From positions 90,865-154,864 of the forward strand of contig JAJDUQ010000168.1 in NCBI GenBank assembly GCA_022826505.1: a DNA stretch of 64,000 nt, in the 5' to 3' direction. The notes beneath the pieces are model-generated. The model saw only the letters and a program-made list of their open reading frames with translations, was not told the DNA's origin and made no database searches. Both the position numbers and the translations under genes were made by a program. Shown here in pieces: positions 31,800 to 41,125 of this stretch; position 1 is the first letter of the stretch, and each line of letters starts with the position of its first letter. The stretch comes from Gammaproteobacteria bacterium (GTDB taxonomy: Bacteria; Pseudomonadota; Gammaproteobacteria; HK1).

Positions 31800-32798
31800 T
31801 CACCTCCGCGTCCCTCCCTCGAGCCGGATTCTCGGGTCAAGCGCCGCGAGAGCGAGGTCGGAGAGGAACATCCCGACCACCGTGAGGACCGCGAGGAACA
31901 TGAGAAACGACCCCGCGAGGTACATGTCCTGGCTCTGCAGCGCACGCACGAGCATCGGCCCGGTGGTCGGCAGCGAGAGCACCACCGAGACGATGGCGGC
32001 GCCTGACACGACCTGCGGCAGCAGATTGCCGATGTCGGCGATGAACGGGTTGAGCGACATTCGCAACGGGTACTTCACGAGCAGCCGGAACGGCGGCAGC
32101 CCCTTCGCGCGGCCGGTCACCACGTACTGCTTCTGCAGTTCGTCCAGGAGGTTCGCGCGCAGGCGTCGAATCATGGCCGCGGTTCCCGAGGTACCAATCA
32201 CCACCACCGGAATCCACAGGTGCTCCATCACCGACACGAACTTCGGCCAGCTCATCGGCTGGTCGACGAACTCGGGATCCATCAATCCGCCGATGGAGGT
32301 CCCGAACACCACGTTCGCGAAGTACAGCAGCACCAGCGCCAGGAGGAAGTTCGGGGTCGCGAGCCCGAGGAAACCGATCAGCGTCAGTCCGTGATCGCCC
32401 CAACTGTACTGGTGGGTGGCGGAGTAGACCCCGATGGGGAACGAGACCACCCAGGTGAAGACGATGGTCGAGAAGGAGAGCAGGAAGGTCAGGAACAGCC
32501 GGTCGCCCACCACCTCTCCAACCGGCAGATCGTGCTCGAACGAGTACCCGAAGTCCCCTTGCAGCATCCCCAGCAGCCACGTGGCGTACTGCTCGACGAC
32601 GGGGCGGTCGAGACCGTAGTGGCGGCGCAGAAATTCGACCTTCTCCACCGACACCTTCTCGCCTGTCGCCTCCAGCTCGGCGATGTACGACGTGAGGTAG
32701 TCGCCCTCGGGAAGCTGGATGATGGTGAACACCAGCGCGCTGATGACCACCAGGGTGGGGATCATCACGAACACTCGTCGCACGGTGTATTGCAGCAT
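31800..32798 (-). CDS. Peptide-type ABC transporter permease (OppB/YejB-like)
   Basis: The 332-residue protein starts MLQYTVRRVFVMIPTLVVIS, the typical OppB N-terminal helix, and has about six membrane helices. The EAA-like loop contacting the ATPase reads YVVTGRAKGLPPFRLLVKYPLR. The periplasmic part after helix 1 (LEATGEKVSVEKVEFLRRHYGLDRPVVEQY) is standard. Its start is 7 bases after the binding-protein stop, so they are co-translated. It pairs with the OppC-like permease downstream. Confidence 0.92.
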   Translation of the reverse strand: MLQYTVRRVFVMIPTLVVISALVFTIIQLPEGDYLTSYIAELEATGEKVSVEKVEFLRRHYGLDRPVVEQYATWLLGMLQGDFGYSFEHDLPVGEVVGDRLFLTFLLSFSTIVFTWVVSFPIGVYSATHQYSWGDHGLTLIGFLGLATPNFLLALVLLYFANVVFGTSIGGLMDPEFVDQPMSWPKFVSVMEHLWIPVVVIGTSGTAAMIRRLRANLLDELQKQYVVTGRAKGLPPFRLLVKYPLRMSLNPFIADIGNLLPQVVSGAAIVSVVLSLPTTGPMLVRALQSQDMYLAGSFLMFLAVLTVVGMFLSDLALAALDPRIRLEGGTRR

Positions 32799-32805
32799 GA
32801 CGCGG

Positions 32806-34710
32806 TCAGTCCTCGAACCAGAAGGTGTCGGGTCGGTAGATCCCGAAATGGGCTCCCGGGTCCCAGTTGTAGATCCCCTTCTCGGGCAGATTGCGCAGAC
32901 GTGCGTCCATCACCACCGGCTGCGGCACCCCGGCCACGATACCGATGCTGAACGCGTTGTCGGCGCGGATCGCGAGCATCCGGTTCCAGATCGCCCGCCG
33001 GGCGGCGGTGTCGGACGCGGCGAGCCAGTGTCGGCTGAGCTCCGCGAGTTCGCGGGCCGGGGCAAGCGCCGGGGGCTCGCCCGACGCCCCCGCCGTCTCG
33101 TGGAACTGTCCCCACCGCGGCCACTGGAAGTGGTCCTGCCGGGTCGGGGCGAGGTCGCGGGGGCTCATGTCGGGGAGCGGAAGCCCGTTCTCGAGCCCGC
33201 CCCACACCGAGATCACGGTCTGCCCGGATGCAATGCGGTTCCTGAACACCTCGCGCTGCAACGGCTTCGAGAACAGCTTGATGCCCGCCTCCTTCCAGGT
33301 CCAACCGACGAGTTCCAGCACGTCGGTCTGTTCGGTGTCCTCGCCCGCGGTCTCCACGATGATCTCGAGCGGTCGTCCGTCCGGCATGAGCCGAACGCCC
33401 TCGTCGTTGCGCTCGATGAGCCCGATTTCGTCGAGGAGCTCATTCGCGGCGTCGAGGTCGAACCGCGCCCAGCGTGTGCGGTAGGTCTCCTCGTACAGGG
33501 GTCCCTTCTCGTGGACGGTGTCGTTCCCCTCGGTTGCAAGCCCGAAGTAGATCACCTGGTTGATTTCGTGACGGTCGATGGCGAGCGACAGAGCGCGTCG
33601 GAACCGCACGTCGTGCAGGAGCGCACGCCAGCCGGCATCCTCGACGTTGAGGTTGGGATAGAGCGCAACGTGCGCTCCTCGCGTGGTTTCCCACAGCCGA
33701 ACCAGCTTGCGGTTGTGTTTTTCGCTCTGCTTGAGGAACGTGTAGTCGTCGAAGCCGAGATGACGCGCCTGAAGGTCCGACTCCCCCGCCCCGGTCTTGG
33801 CGGGGATGAGCTTGCCGTCGGAGATGTTCATGACCACGCGGTCGATGTACGGCAGTTGCCGGCCGTTCGCGTCGACTCGGTGGAAGTACGGATTGCGAAC
33901 GAAGACGTAGCGCTGGGAGGGCGGCGCGGTGGTGTTGATCCAGGGCTGGAGTGACGGAAGGTCGGGGTTCGTGTTCTTGTAGGGCCGGAACCGACTGGTA
34001 TGGAGCGCGGCCCAGTTGCGCTTGCCCTCCTCCTGCGCCAACCCGTTCAGCGCCGTCTCGTCGGCGTATCGGGCGTGAAACGCCCTGAGATAGTGAGCCG
34101 GAGCGTACAGCGGCTCGGGCCGCGCCCCGGCCAGCGCCGGCAGGAAGAACGGATTCGGCCGCGACCACGTGTAGCGCACGGTGTGCTCGTCGAGCACCTC
34201 GAAGCGCGGTGGCTCGCCGCCCATGAGATACACGCGTGGAGGACCGAACGGGGAGAGCGAGGCGTCGGTCGCTATGTCTTCCCAGTAGTAGCGGAAGTCC
34301 TCGCTGGTGAACGGACGGCCGTCCGACCACCGATGACCGGGGCGGAGTCGGAGTGTGAAGGCACGTTCCTGCTCGACGTCGACGCCCTCGAGGAGATCGG
34401 GGACGAAGCGATAGTCCCGGTCGTAACCGACGAGCCGCGCGTAGCCGTACACCACCATCAGGCGTACGTCCTTGCCGCGGCCCATCAGCAGCCGCAGCTC
34501 GCCACCGTGCCGGCCCGGCGCGAGACCGTCTCCAGCGAGGGCGGCAACGCTCGGACGCGCCGGCACACGCTGCTCGACGGGGGGCAGCTCGCCGTTCGTG
34601 ACGCGGGCGGCGAGGGAGGGAGTCTCGACGTACGGTGCCGCGGCTGCGCCGGGATCGGCGAGCACGACGAGGAGCGCAATAGCCGGGGTGATTCTGCTAG
34701 CGCGATGCAC
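32806..34710 (-). CDS. ABC transporter substrate-binding protein, family 5 (peptide/YejA-like)
   Basis: The 634-residue protein has a signal peptide (ITPAIALLVVLADPGAAAAP, cleavage near residue 25) and the SBP_bac_5 fold. Typical motifs are FTLRLRPGHRWSDGRPFTSEDFRYYWED, YVFVRNPYFH, and LHDVRFRRALSLAIDRHEINQ. It is longer than DppA and resembles the large binding proteins of Yej-type systems. It has no lipobox. It sits between the 37-residue peptide gene (23 bases upstream) and the permeases. The ligand is probably a peptide or small modified peptide; sequence alone does not decide. Confidence 0.92.
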   Translation of the reverse strand: MHRASRITPAIALLVVLADPGAAAAPYVETPSLAARVTNGELPPVEQRVPARPSVAALAGDGLAPGRHGGELRLLMGRGKDVRLMVVYGYARLVGYDRDYRFVPDLLEGVDVEQERAFTLRLRPGHRWSDGRPFTSEDFRYYWEDIATDASLSPFGPPRVYLMGGEPPRFEVLDEHTVRYTWSRPNPFFLPALAGARPEPLYAPAHYLRAFHARYADETALNGLAQEEGKRNWAALHTSRFRPYKNTNPDLPSLQPWINTTAPPSQRYVFVRNPYFHRVDANGRQLPYIDRVVMNISDGKLIPAKTGAGESDLQARHLGFDDYTFLKQSEKHNRKLVRLWETTRGAHVALYPNLNVEDAGWRALLHDVRFRRALSLAIDRHEINQVIYFGLATEGNDTVHEKGPLYEETYRTRWARFDLDAANELLDEIGLIERNDEGVRLMPDGRPLEIIVETAGEDTEQTDVLELVGWTWKEAGIKLFSKPLQREVFRNRIASGQTVISVWGGLENGLPLPDMSPRDLAPTRQDHFQWPRWGQFHETAGASGEPPALAPARELAELSRHWLAASDTAARRAIWNRMLAIRADNAFSIGIVAGVPQPVVMDARLRNLPEKGIYNWDPGAHFGIYRPDTFWFED

Positions 34711-34733
34711 GATGCACGTTCCGACAATCCTTC

Positions 34734-34847
34734 TCAGGCAATAGCCGACGATGCCGCAACAAATACCGGAATGATCGCGGCGAGAAACCAGTGGCGAAGC
34801 GCAATCATCAGTGCAGCCACGAGGATGGCTCCGATGAATTCAACCAC
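34734..34847 (-). CDS. 37-residue membrane peptide within the ABC transporter operon
   Basis: A GTG-initiated frame overlaps the last codons of the ATPase gene and ends 23 bases before the binding-protein gene. It encodes [18 protein letters not shown], then WFLAAIIPVFVAASSAIA: one or two short hydrophobic helices with a central Arg-His-Trp. GGGAG lies ~8 bases before the start. Its overlap with the ATPase stop is compatible with translational coupling. It is not noise-like in composition, but no homologue is known to me; it could be a small transporter subunit or simply a leader. Confidence 0.45.
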   Translation of the reverse strand: MVEFIGAILVAALMIALRHWFLAAIIPVFVAASSAIA

Positions 34848-36738
34848 CAAGGGGACTCCCTTCGGCCACCCCCCCGCTCGCACGCACCGCGTGCCCCGGC
34901 GCGACCTCCACCAGCGTCGGCCGCCGGTCGCCGCCGTCGGTGAACGGCGCCGGCCAGTCCGCCGGATTCGACACCTTGCCGTCCATCAGTGCACCGAGGT
35001 CGAGACGGACGGAAGGGTCGGTACGGGGCACCGCGGCGAGCAGGGCCCGGGTGTACGGATGGACGGGGTTCTCGAACAACCGCTCGCGGGGCGCGACTTC
35101 CACCAGGTGGCCCGCACACATCACCGCAATACGGTCCGCCATGTAGTCGACCACCGCGAGGTTGTGCGAGATGAACAGGTAGGTCAGTCCGAGTTCCGAC
35201 TGCAGATCCTTCAGCAGATTCAACACCTGCGCCTGCACCGAAACGTCGAGGGCGGAGACAGGCTCGTCGCAGATGATGAATTCCGGGTCGAGCGCCAGGG
35301 CCCGGGCGATGCCGATCCTCTGCCGCTGTCCTCCCGAGAAGCTGTGGGGGTAGCGCGAGAGGAAGCGCGGATCGAGGCCGACGTGGTCCATCAGCTCCTG
35401 CACGATCGCGGCACGCTCGACGCGGTCGCCGATGCGGTGAATGACGAGCGGTTCGCTGATGATGTCGAACACCGTCATGCGTGGATTGAGTGAACTCACC
35501 GGATCCTGGAAGACGTACTGCGCCTTGCGGCGGAACCTGACGAGGGCATCGCCCTCGAGGTCGAACAGGGAGAAGCTGCCGCCGGACTCGTGGTACGTGA
35601 TCGCTCCGGCGTCCGGCTCGACGACCCGCATCAGTATCTTGCTCACCGTGGTCTTGCCGCACCCGCTCTCGCCGACGAGCCCGAGGCATTCGCCGCGGCG
35701 AATGTCGAAGCTCACCCCGTCAAGGGCGCGGACCGGTGCCTCGTCGGTCGGGCCGAACCATGTCGAGCTGCGAAGCGCGTAGGTCTTGGACAGGCCGCGA
35801 ACCGTCAGCAACGGTTCGTCCGTTGCGCCCGCCGGCGCACCGTCCAATCCGGTGCGCACGTACTTCCGGGACGAGCGCTCCACCTCGCGGATGGGCGTGA
35901 GGCGCTCGCCCCGGTCGAGGCCGATTCTGGGCACCGCACGCATCAGGGCCTTGAGGTAGGGATGCCGCGGGTCCGAGTAGACGTCGCGCAACGCACCGCG
36001 TTCCATGAGCCGACCGTGGTACACCACCACCACCTCGTCGGCCATGTTCGCCACCACGCCCAGATCGTGGGTGATGAGGAGCACCGCCATTCGAAGCTCG
36101 GCCTGCAGGTCGCGGATGAGCTTGAGGATCTGGGCCTGGATGGTCACGTCGAGCGCGGTGGTCGGCTCGTCCGCGATCAGCAGGGCCGGACGACAGACCA
36201 GCGCCATCGCGATCATCGCGCGCTGGCGCAGCCCCCCGGAAAGCTCGAACGGGTAGCTGTCGACGGCCCTGGTGGGGCGAGGGAACCCCACCATCCCCAG
36301 CATTTCCTCGGCCAGATCCCTCGCCTCGGCGCGGGTCGCTTCGCGGTGCAGCCGCACCGCCTCGCCGATCTGGTCGCCCACCGTGTGCAGCGGCGAGAGT
36401 GACGTCATCGGCTCCTGGAAGATCATCGAGATCCGGCCGCCGCGGATCGCCCGCATCTCGGCGCTGTCGGGAGCCAGCGCCGCGATGTCGACGCCCTCGG
36501 CGTCCCCTGGGTCGGCCCGGAAGCGGATCTCACCCTCGCCGATCCGCGCCACCGCCGGCAGAATCCCCATCACCGACTGCGAGATCACCGACTTCCCGGA
36601 CCCCGATTCCCCCACCAGCGCGACGGTCTTTCCGTGCGGAACGCGGAACGACACCCCGTCGACGGCGCGCAGCACCCCTTGGCCATGCAGCCGGAAATCC
36701 ACGCGCAGGTCGGAGACTTCAAGAACGTTGTCGCTCAT
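34840..36738 (-). CDS. Peptide ABC transporter ATPase, fused double-domain (DppD-DppF/YejF-like)
   Basis: The 632-residue protein joins two complete ATPase domains. Domain 1 (residues ~5-280) has Walker [13 protein letters not shown], signature [12 protein letters not shown], and Walker [14 protein letters not shown]. Domain 2 (~315-590) has [24 protein letters not shown] and [13 protein letters not shown]. Both carry the oligopeptide-transporter C-terminal extension ([44 protein letters not shown]). All catalytic residues are present. Upstream in-frame starts exist at 36753 and 36795. It heads the operon for the binding protein and permeases. One such fused subunit replaces two separate ATPases. 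Confidence 0.94.
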   Translation of the reverse strand: MSDNVLEVSDLRVDFRLHGQGVLRAVDGVSFRVPHGKTVALVGESGSGKSVISQSVMGILPAVARIGEGEIRFRADPGDAEGVDIAALAPDSAEMRAIRGGRISMIFQEPMTSLSPLHTVGDQIGEAVRLHREATRAEARDLAEEMLGMVGFPRPTRAVDSYPFELSGGLRQRAMIAMALVCRPALLIADEPTTALDVTIQAQILKLIRDLQAELRMAVLLITHDLGVVANMADEVVVVYHGRLMERGALRDVYSDPRHPYLKALMRAVPRIGLDRGERLTPIREVERSSRKYVRTGLDGAPAGATDEPLLTVRGLSKTYALRSSTWFGPTDEAPVRALDGVSFDIRRGECLGLVGESGCGKTTVSKILMRVVEPDAGAITYHESGGSFSLFDLEGDALVRFRRKAQYVFQDPVSSLNPRMTVFDIISEPLVIHRIGDRVERAAIVQELMDHVGLDPRFLSRYPHSFSGGQRQRIGIARALALDPEFIICDEPVSALDVSVQAQVLNLLKDLQSELGLTYLFISHNLAVVDYMADRIAVMCAGHLVEVAPRERLFENPVHPYTRALLAAVPRTDPSVRLDLGALMDGKVSNPADWPAPFTDGGDRRPTLVEVAPGHAVRASGGVAEGSPLGG

Positions 36739-36826
36739 GCCGGAGCCCGACATCCTCGAGGCACCCCGACCGGTTGCGATCGCGCGCGAGCGCATGCGCT
36801 CCCGGGGACCCGGCTTGCGGCCGCGC

Positions 36827-37327
36827 TCATGCCCGGCCGCCCGTGCCCGGCTCCGCGGCCGTCATCCCCAAGGCTTCGAGGTTCGCGCGGGTCGCGAGAT
36901 CGGGCTCCACTCCGCACCGCGCCGCGGCCCGCCACGCGCAGCCGACCAGTTCGTCGAACCGTTCCAGCCTCGAGTCGACGCGCAGCGTCGCGGCAGGGCT
37001 CGCCACCCTGAGCTCCATCCAGCCGCGGGCGCCGTCGCGCCGGGTGGAAAAGTAGCGGAGCCCGAACCGGGTGATCTCGTCCCAGGCGATGCGCCGGCGT
37101 GGCGGAGAGAACCTCAGACCCTCGTCGTCGGTTTCGACCCGGGTCCGGTGCCGGCGTACCAGTCCGACCCCGTGCAGCGCGAAGCCGAGGCTCAGCAGGC
37201 CGAGGATCCAGACAGTCACGGGCGGCAGGTCGAACATCACGAGCGGCGGCAGCGTCAGGGCGAGCCCGCCCCCGGAGACCAGACAGTCCGAGAGCATGGC
37301 GGAAGGCGGATAGCGGTGTCGCGTCAT
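36827..37327 (-). CDS. Small membrane protein with PH-like domain
   Basis: The 166-residue product has two closely spaced membrane helices (about residues 13-60; LVSGGGLALTLPPLVMF and VTVWILGLLSLGFALHGVGL). A beta-rich cytoplasmic part follows (RTRVETDDEGLRFSPPRRRIAWDEITRFGLRYF), as in bacterial PH/DUF2244-type proteins. It lies 88 bases upstream of the ABC ATPase gene in the same direction and may share its promoter. No function is assigned. Confidence 0.6.
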   Translation of the reverse strand: MTRHRYPPSAMLSDCLVSGGGLALTLPPLVMFDLPPVTVWILGLLSLGFALHGVGLVRRHRTRVETDDEGLRFSPPRRRIAWDEITRFGLRYFSTRRDGARGWMELRVASPAATLRVDSRLERFDELVGCAWRAAARCGVEPDLATRANLEALGMTAAEPGTGGRA

Positions 37328-37378
37328 TCGCGTGCCGAAGTGCCGAGAACGGTTCGACGCGAGAGGGATGTCCCCGCG

Positions 37379-37837
37379 CTACGCCGCCGAATGAAGCCGC
37401 CAGCCCTCGTCCGTGTCCTCGAACCGGAACTCGTCGTCCCCGGCAATATCGTCCAGCGCCGCCAGTTCCTGCAACACGTTCATGATCTTCTCGTTCTCCC
37501 CGGTCTGTTCGGCATAGAGCACGCGCACCACGCGGTCCGCCGTGCCGTCGATTCGGCTCTGGCCCTTCTCCCAACGAGCAACCGTCTGTGCGGTCTTCCC
37601 GAGGAGCATTCCCAACAGCTTCTGGGACAAGCCCATCTCGACACGGAGAAACCTCAGCTCCGCGCCGGTCAATGTCCGCTTCTCCTTCGAGAGATGCGTC
37701 CCGATTGCGCGATGCAATCCGTCGATGTCCTCGATGCTGACCGCTCTCCCATGTCTCGTCTCCCTGACCGTAAAGCCATTGAGCAGGAAGATGTTGTCCA
37801 TTCCGCATTCCCGGTAGTGATGCAGTTCGCTCGTCAT
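37379..37837 (-). CDS. XRE-type HTH protein, probable antitoxin of the DUF4258 pair
   Basis: The 152-residue protein has an N-terminal region starting ELHHYRECGMDNIFLLNGF, like the linker of YgiT/MqsA-type regulators without their zinc cysteines. A helix-turn-helix follows (about 65-120; LRFLRVEMGLSQKLLGMLLGKTAQTVARWEKGQ). Its acidic C-terminus ends DTDEGWRLHSAA. AGGAG is just before the ATG. It lies 30 bases after the DUF4258 gene on the same strand, with a palindrome just before that gene. This is the arrangement of a toxin-first pair whose antitoxin autoregulates. The pairing is inferred from order and size. Confidence 0.72.
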   Translation of the reverse strand: MTSELHHYRECGMDNIFLLNGFTVRETRHGRAVSIEDIDGLHRAIGTHLSKEKRTLTGAELRFLRVEMGLSQKLLGMLLGKTAQTVARWEKGQSRIDGTADRVVRVLYAEQTGENEKIMNVLQELAALDDIAGDDEFRFEDTDEGWRLHSAA

Positions 37838-37867
37838 TTCTCCTCTCGATATGTGAAGCTCGCACAG

Positions 37868-38182
37868 TTACATCACGGTAATCACGTCCAGATTGTCGTC
37901 ATGGTCTGAAACCGCTACCACAACCTGAACGATGCGTCCGGCGAAGCGTCGCCGCAGGGCCAATTTCCAGCGGCCCTCCCCGTCCGGAACAATCTTTTCG
38001 GCGATCCGCCCCCCTCGTATCGTTCCGAGCGCCTCTCGCAGGATGATGTCGCGTTCGTTCATCCGCTCTTGCGCGTGCTCCGACCAGAATATGTTTCCGG
38101 TGCGCCTGGCCAGATCACGCACACGCTCTTGCGCGTCCTCGTGCGATGGCGGTTGCCGAAAGGGGACGATGGATGACGCCAT
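37868..38182 (-). CDS. DUF4258-like protein, probable toxin
   Basis: The 104-residue product contains FWSEHAQERMNERDIILREALGTI and a beta-rich C-terminal half (GRWKLALRRRFAGRIVQVVVAVSD). This matches DUF4258, a small fold often found beside HTH antitoxins and distantly like RelE/MqsR-type RNases. No catalytic residues are proven; conserved His20s-Arg pairs (SEHAQERM) are candidates. It is the first gene of the pair and its start codon directly abuts the palindrome 38184-38202. If it is not a toxin, it may be a small regulator. Confidence 0.65.
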   Translation of the reverse strand: MASSIVPFRQPPSHEDAQERVRDLARRTGNIFWSEHAQERMNERDIILREALGTIRGGRIAEKIVPDGEGRWKLALRRRFAGRIVQVVVAVSDHDDNLDVITVM

Positions 38183-38183
38183 G

Positions 38184-38202
38184 ACCTATCATCCTGATAG
38201 GT
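38184..38202. promoter_or_regulatory. Palindromic operator before the DUF4258/HTH pair
   Basis: Perfect 8-base arms ACCTATCA and TGATAGGT are separated by TCC. The site is one base upstream of the DUF4258 start codon and covers the position of its ribosome site (AGGATGATAGG on the minus strand). Binding by the HTH partner would block transcription or translation of the pair. The divergent MFS gene starts 109 bases away and could also be affected. Confidence 0.6.
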
Positions 38203-38310
38203 TCCGGGCAAAGTCAAGAGAGAGCGCGCACGCACGCCGGCCGGTTGCCCGAGACCGGCGGCGAAATCGGCCGCGTCATTGCCGATTGCCGCCGCTATCA
38301 TCGCCTGCCC

Positions 38311-39558
38311 ATGACGACGGCGCCCTCACCGTCGGCCCGCGTTCGGTTCCATTCGATCGTATGGCCTCTCGCGATCGCCGAGACGATCGTCTGGGCAGCC
38401 ATGTACTACTCGTTCCCGGCTCTGCTGCCGACCTGGGAGCAGGAGCTCGGCTGGTCGAAGACCGAACTCTCGTTCGCATTCACACTCTCACTGGTGGTTT
38501 CTGCATCGCTGGTGCCGGTGGCCGGGCGCCTGATCGACCGCGGCCACGCCCGCGCGGTGTTCGCCGGTGGGACAGTGCTCGGCGCGGTGCTCCTCGCCCT
38601 GCTCTCCACCGTCACGGAGCTGTGGCAGTTCCTCTGCATCTGGATCGGGCTTGGGGTCGCGATGTCGAGCACGCTCTATGAAGCGTGCTTCGCGGTGCTG
38701 GTCCGTTCGACCGGGGACCGGGCGCGGCGCGCGATCACCATCGTCTCCATCGTCGCGGGGCTCGCGGGCACGGTGGCGTTCCCGAGCGCGCACCTGCTGG
38801 CAGGGGCATTCGGCTGGCGCGGTGCGGTGCTGGTGTTCGCCGCGGTGGTCGGGGTCGTCGCGGCGCCGCTCGTCTGGAGCGCGTGCCGCCGCGCCGAGAT
38901 CCAGGCTACGATGCACGCCCCGGAACCGAGCGCGAGCGCGGGCCAGGCGCTGGCGGTGACGCGAAGCCCGGTCTTCTGGCTGCTCGCGATTGCGATCTTC
39001 CTCGCCGCGCTGGACCACGGAATGCTCATCTCGCACGTGCTGCCGATCCTCGACGATCGCGGCATCGACGCCGGGCTCGCGGTCGTCGCGGCGTCGTTCA
39101 TCGGCCCCATGCAGGTTGCCGGCCGCCTGGCGCTGATGGCGGCGGACCGGTTCGCCAACACCCTGGTGGCATCCACAGGTTGCTTCGCGATGATGGCGAT
39201 CGCAGGGGCGTGCCTCCTCAACGCCGGCGCGGCGCCGGCCCTGCTCGTGGGATTCGTCGTGCTGCAGGGCGCGGGGATCGGCGTCGCGAGCGTGATGCGT
39301 CCGGTGGTCACCGCGGAGCTGCTCGGCCGGAGAAACTTCGGCGTGGTGTCCGGGCTCATCGGCCTCATGCACATGAGTGGATACGCGCTCGGCCCGTCGG
39401 TCGCGGCAATCGTGTGGTCCGCAGGGGGCTACGATCGGGTCGTCCTCCTCGCGGTCGCAGCGGCAGTCATCGCGATCGCCGCGTTGCTCGCGGCGTGGAG
39501 AGCACCTGGGTCCGGTGCCCCTCGCACACCGAACTCCGCCGGCGCACCGCCCGACTGA
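38311..39558 (+). CDS. Major facilitator superfamily transporter
   Basis: The 415-residue inner-membrane protein has about 12 hydrophobic helices in two groups. The loop between helices 2 and 3 reads GRLIDRGHARAVF, an MFS motif A variant. Helix 1 starts with a monocarboxylate/YhjX-like AETIVWAAMYYSFPALLPTWEQELGWSKTELS. The second half (SGLIGLMHMSGYALGPSVAAIVW) supports the same subgroup. The substrate is unknown. It is divergent from the toxin-antitoxin-like pair and converges with the luciferase-like gene. The last ~20 residues are Pro/Ala-rich. Confidence 0.88.
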   Translation: MTTAPSPSARVRFHSIVWPLAIAETIVWAAMYYSFPALLPTWEQELGWSKTELSFAFTLSLVVSASLVPVAGRLIDRGHARAVFAGGTVLGAVLLALLSTVTELWQFLCIWIGLGVAMSSTLYEACFAVLVRSTGDRARRAITIVSIVAGLAGTVAFPSAHLLAGAFGWRGAVLVFAAVVGVVAAPLVWSACRRAEIQATMHAPEPSASAGQALAVTRSPVFWLLAIAIFLAALDHGMLISHVLPILDDRGIDAGLAVVAASFIGPMQVAGRLALMAADRFANTLVASTGCFAMMAIAGACLLNAGAAPALLVGFVVLQGAGIGVASVMRPVVTAELLGRRNFGVVSGLIGLMHMSGYALGPSVAAIVWSAGGYDRVVLLAVAAAVIAIAALLAAWRAPGSGAPRTPNSAGAPPD

Positions 39559-39716
39559 ATCCCTTCGTATCCGTTCCGCACCGCCGGGAATCGTACCCTT
39601 CGGTTCGAGTTCGTGCAGATACGCAAAACGCGTCCGTTACGTCGACGATCCGCTTCGAGCCGGTGGTGCCAATGGACACTGCCCGGGGTTTGTTCATGTC
39701 CATCCCCGCTCGTGTC

Positions 39717-40646
39717 TCACCGAGAACCGACTCGACGTGACGGGTGAGCGGCCTTGAGCTTCGGAATGACGTCGGTCGCGATTCGTTCGAACATCGGCCG
39801 CTGCTCGGGCCGGGTCGGCCAGTAGAGGCCGATCTCGGTGATGCCCAGTTCCAGCACCCGACCCACCATGTCGGTAAACGCGTCCTCGGACTCGTAGTAG
39901 GCGATGCCGCCTCCGCGCTTGCGTCCCGTGGCGTCGAACATCGTGTACGAACGGGTCAAGGTCGCCGGGTCGCGGCCGATCGCGGCACAGTGCTCGTCCA
40001 TTCGACCGGCGCGTTCGCGCGTTTCGGCGATCTGCGCGTCGAACTCCTCCAGAAAGCTCAGGCTGTTCCAGATATCCGCATGGCGCGCCGCGCGCTTCAG
40101 CATCACCGGTCCCATCGCCGCCAGCATGATCGGTGGGCGCGGCGATTGCACCGGACGCGGATTCATCACCGCGTCGTTGATGGAGTAGAACTTCCCCGAG
40201 TACGACGTGACCTCGTGGGTCAGCATTCGATCGACGATTTCGAGGTATTCCTTCAGCCGCGCCACGCGCTCCCGGTTCGACCAGTTCGGGATCCCCATCA
40301 TCTCGCAGGAGGGGTCGATGGTGAGGCCGATCCCGAGGCCAAGCTCGATTCGCCCACCCGAGATATGATCGAGGCTCAGTGCCTGGCGCGCGAAAGTCGC
40401 CGGGTCCCGGAGCGGGATCTGGGCCACGCAAGGGCGAAGCCGCAAGGTGGTCGTGGCCTGTGCGACAGCGCCGAGTGTCGCCCAGAGATCGAACCAGGGA
40501 TTGGGCGGATTCGTCCAGTCGACGAAGTGGTCCGCAAGTCCACCGAGGTCGAACCCCAGGGACTCGATGGACCTGAAGCGCTCCAGCACCGTGCCCCACG
40601 ACACATTGGGCGTGATCAGCACTTCGAACCGGAGCGGGCGAGCCAT
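39717..40646 (-). CDS. Luciferase-like (LLM) flavin/F420-dependent oxidoreductase
   Basis: The 309-residue protein is a bacterial luciferase-family TIM barrel. Visible features are FEVLITPNVSWGTVLERFRSIESLGFDLGGLADHF, LRLRPCVAQIPLRDPATFARQALSLDHISGGRIELGLGIG and PRPPIMLAAMGP. Such enzymes use reduced FMN or F420; the cofactor cannot be fixed here. The start ATG overlaps the stop of the GYD gene (TGATG), so the two are translationally coupled. A ureohydrolase precedes them. The substrate is unknown. Confidence 0.88.
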   Translation of the reverse strand: MARPLRFEVLITPNVSWGTVLERFRSIESLGFDLGGLADHFVDWTNPPNPWFDLWATLGAVAQATTTLRLRPCVAQIPLRDPATFARQALSLDHISGGRIELGLGIGLTIDPSCEMMGIPNWSNRERVARLKEYLEIVDRMLTHEVTSYSGKFYSINDAVMNPRPVQSPRPPIMLAAMGPVMLKRAARHADIWNSLSFLEEFDAQIAETRERAGRMDEHCAAIGRDPATLTRSYTMFDATGRKRGGGIAYYESEDAFTDMVGRVLELGITEIGLYWPTRPEQRPMFERIATDVIPKLKAAHPSRRVGSR

Positions 40647-41044
40647 CAGGATGCCCTCTCCCGCGCCGCATTCCTTCCCTTCGCCCTGCCGCGCCCGCTC
40701 CGACCCTCCGGTCCGCGACCCGGGGGCACGTAGATTCCGCTTGCTTCCCGCGCCTGGTTCATGGCGTCTATCGCCTCCTCCATCGTGAGCAGCGGGATGG
40801 TCTCGGTCGCGCTCACGGTTCCCGCGGCGCTCAGGGTCATGGCGAGTGCGGCGGCGCTGACGTTGTCGGGCAACTCGAACAGGAGCACGATGTCGTACTC
40901 GCCAAAGCAGAAGAAGTAGTAGTGCAGGCGGCCACCGACCTCCTTGAGCAGCCTGGTGGTGGTGAGCATCCGATCCTCGGGACGCTGCACCAGGGCGTTC
41001 ATCGAATCCTGAGCATACTTCGCGCGAAGCAGATAGAAGGACAT
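40646..41044 (-). CDS. GYD-domain protein
   Basis: The 132-residue protein begins MSFYLLRAKYAQDSMNALVQRPEDR and contains the GYD-family pattern VGGRLHYYFFCFGEYDIVLLFELPDNVSAAALAMTLSAAGTVS, a ferredoxin-like dimer fold without known catalytic residues. The last ~30 residues are basic and low-complexity (GRGPEGRSGRGRAKGR). GGAG is 8 bases upstream. It overlaps the LLM oxidoreductase start and follows the ureohydrolase by 81 bases. Members often sit beside oxidoreductases; its function here is unknown. Confidence 0.82.
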   Translation of the reverse strand: MSFYLLRAKYAQDSMNALVQRPEDRMLTTTRLLKEVGGRLHYYFFCFGEYDIVLLFELPDNVSAAALAMTLSAAGTVSATETIPLLTMEEAIDAMNQAREASGIYVPPGRGPEGRSGRGRAKGRNAARERAS

Positions 41045-41125
41045 CGTGACATGCTCCCGGTCGTCGTCGCGTCGTGCGGCGGCGGAAAGTGTGCCACGAA
41101 CTGGAACGGCAGAGCGCACGGAGCG

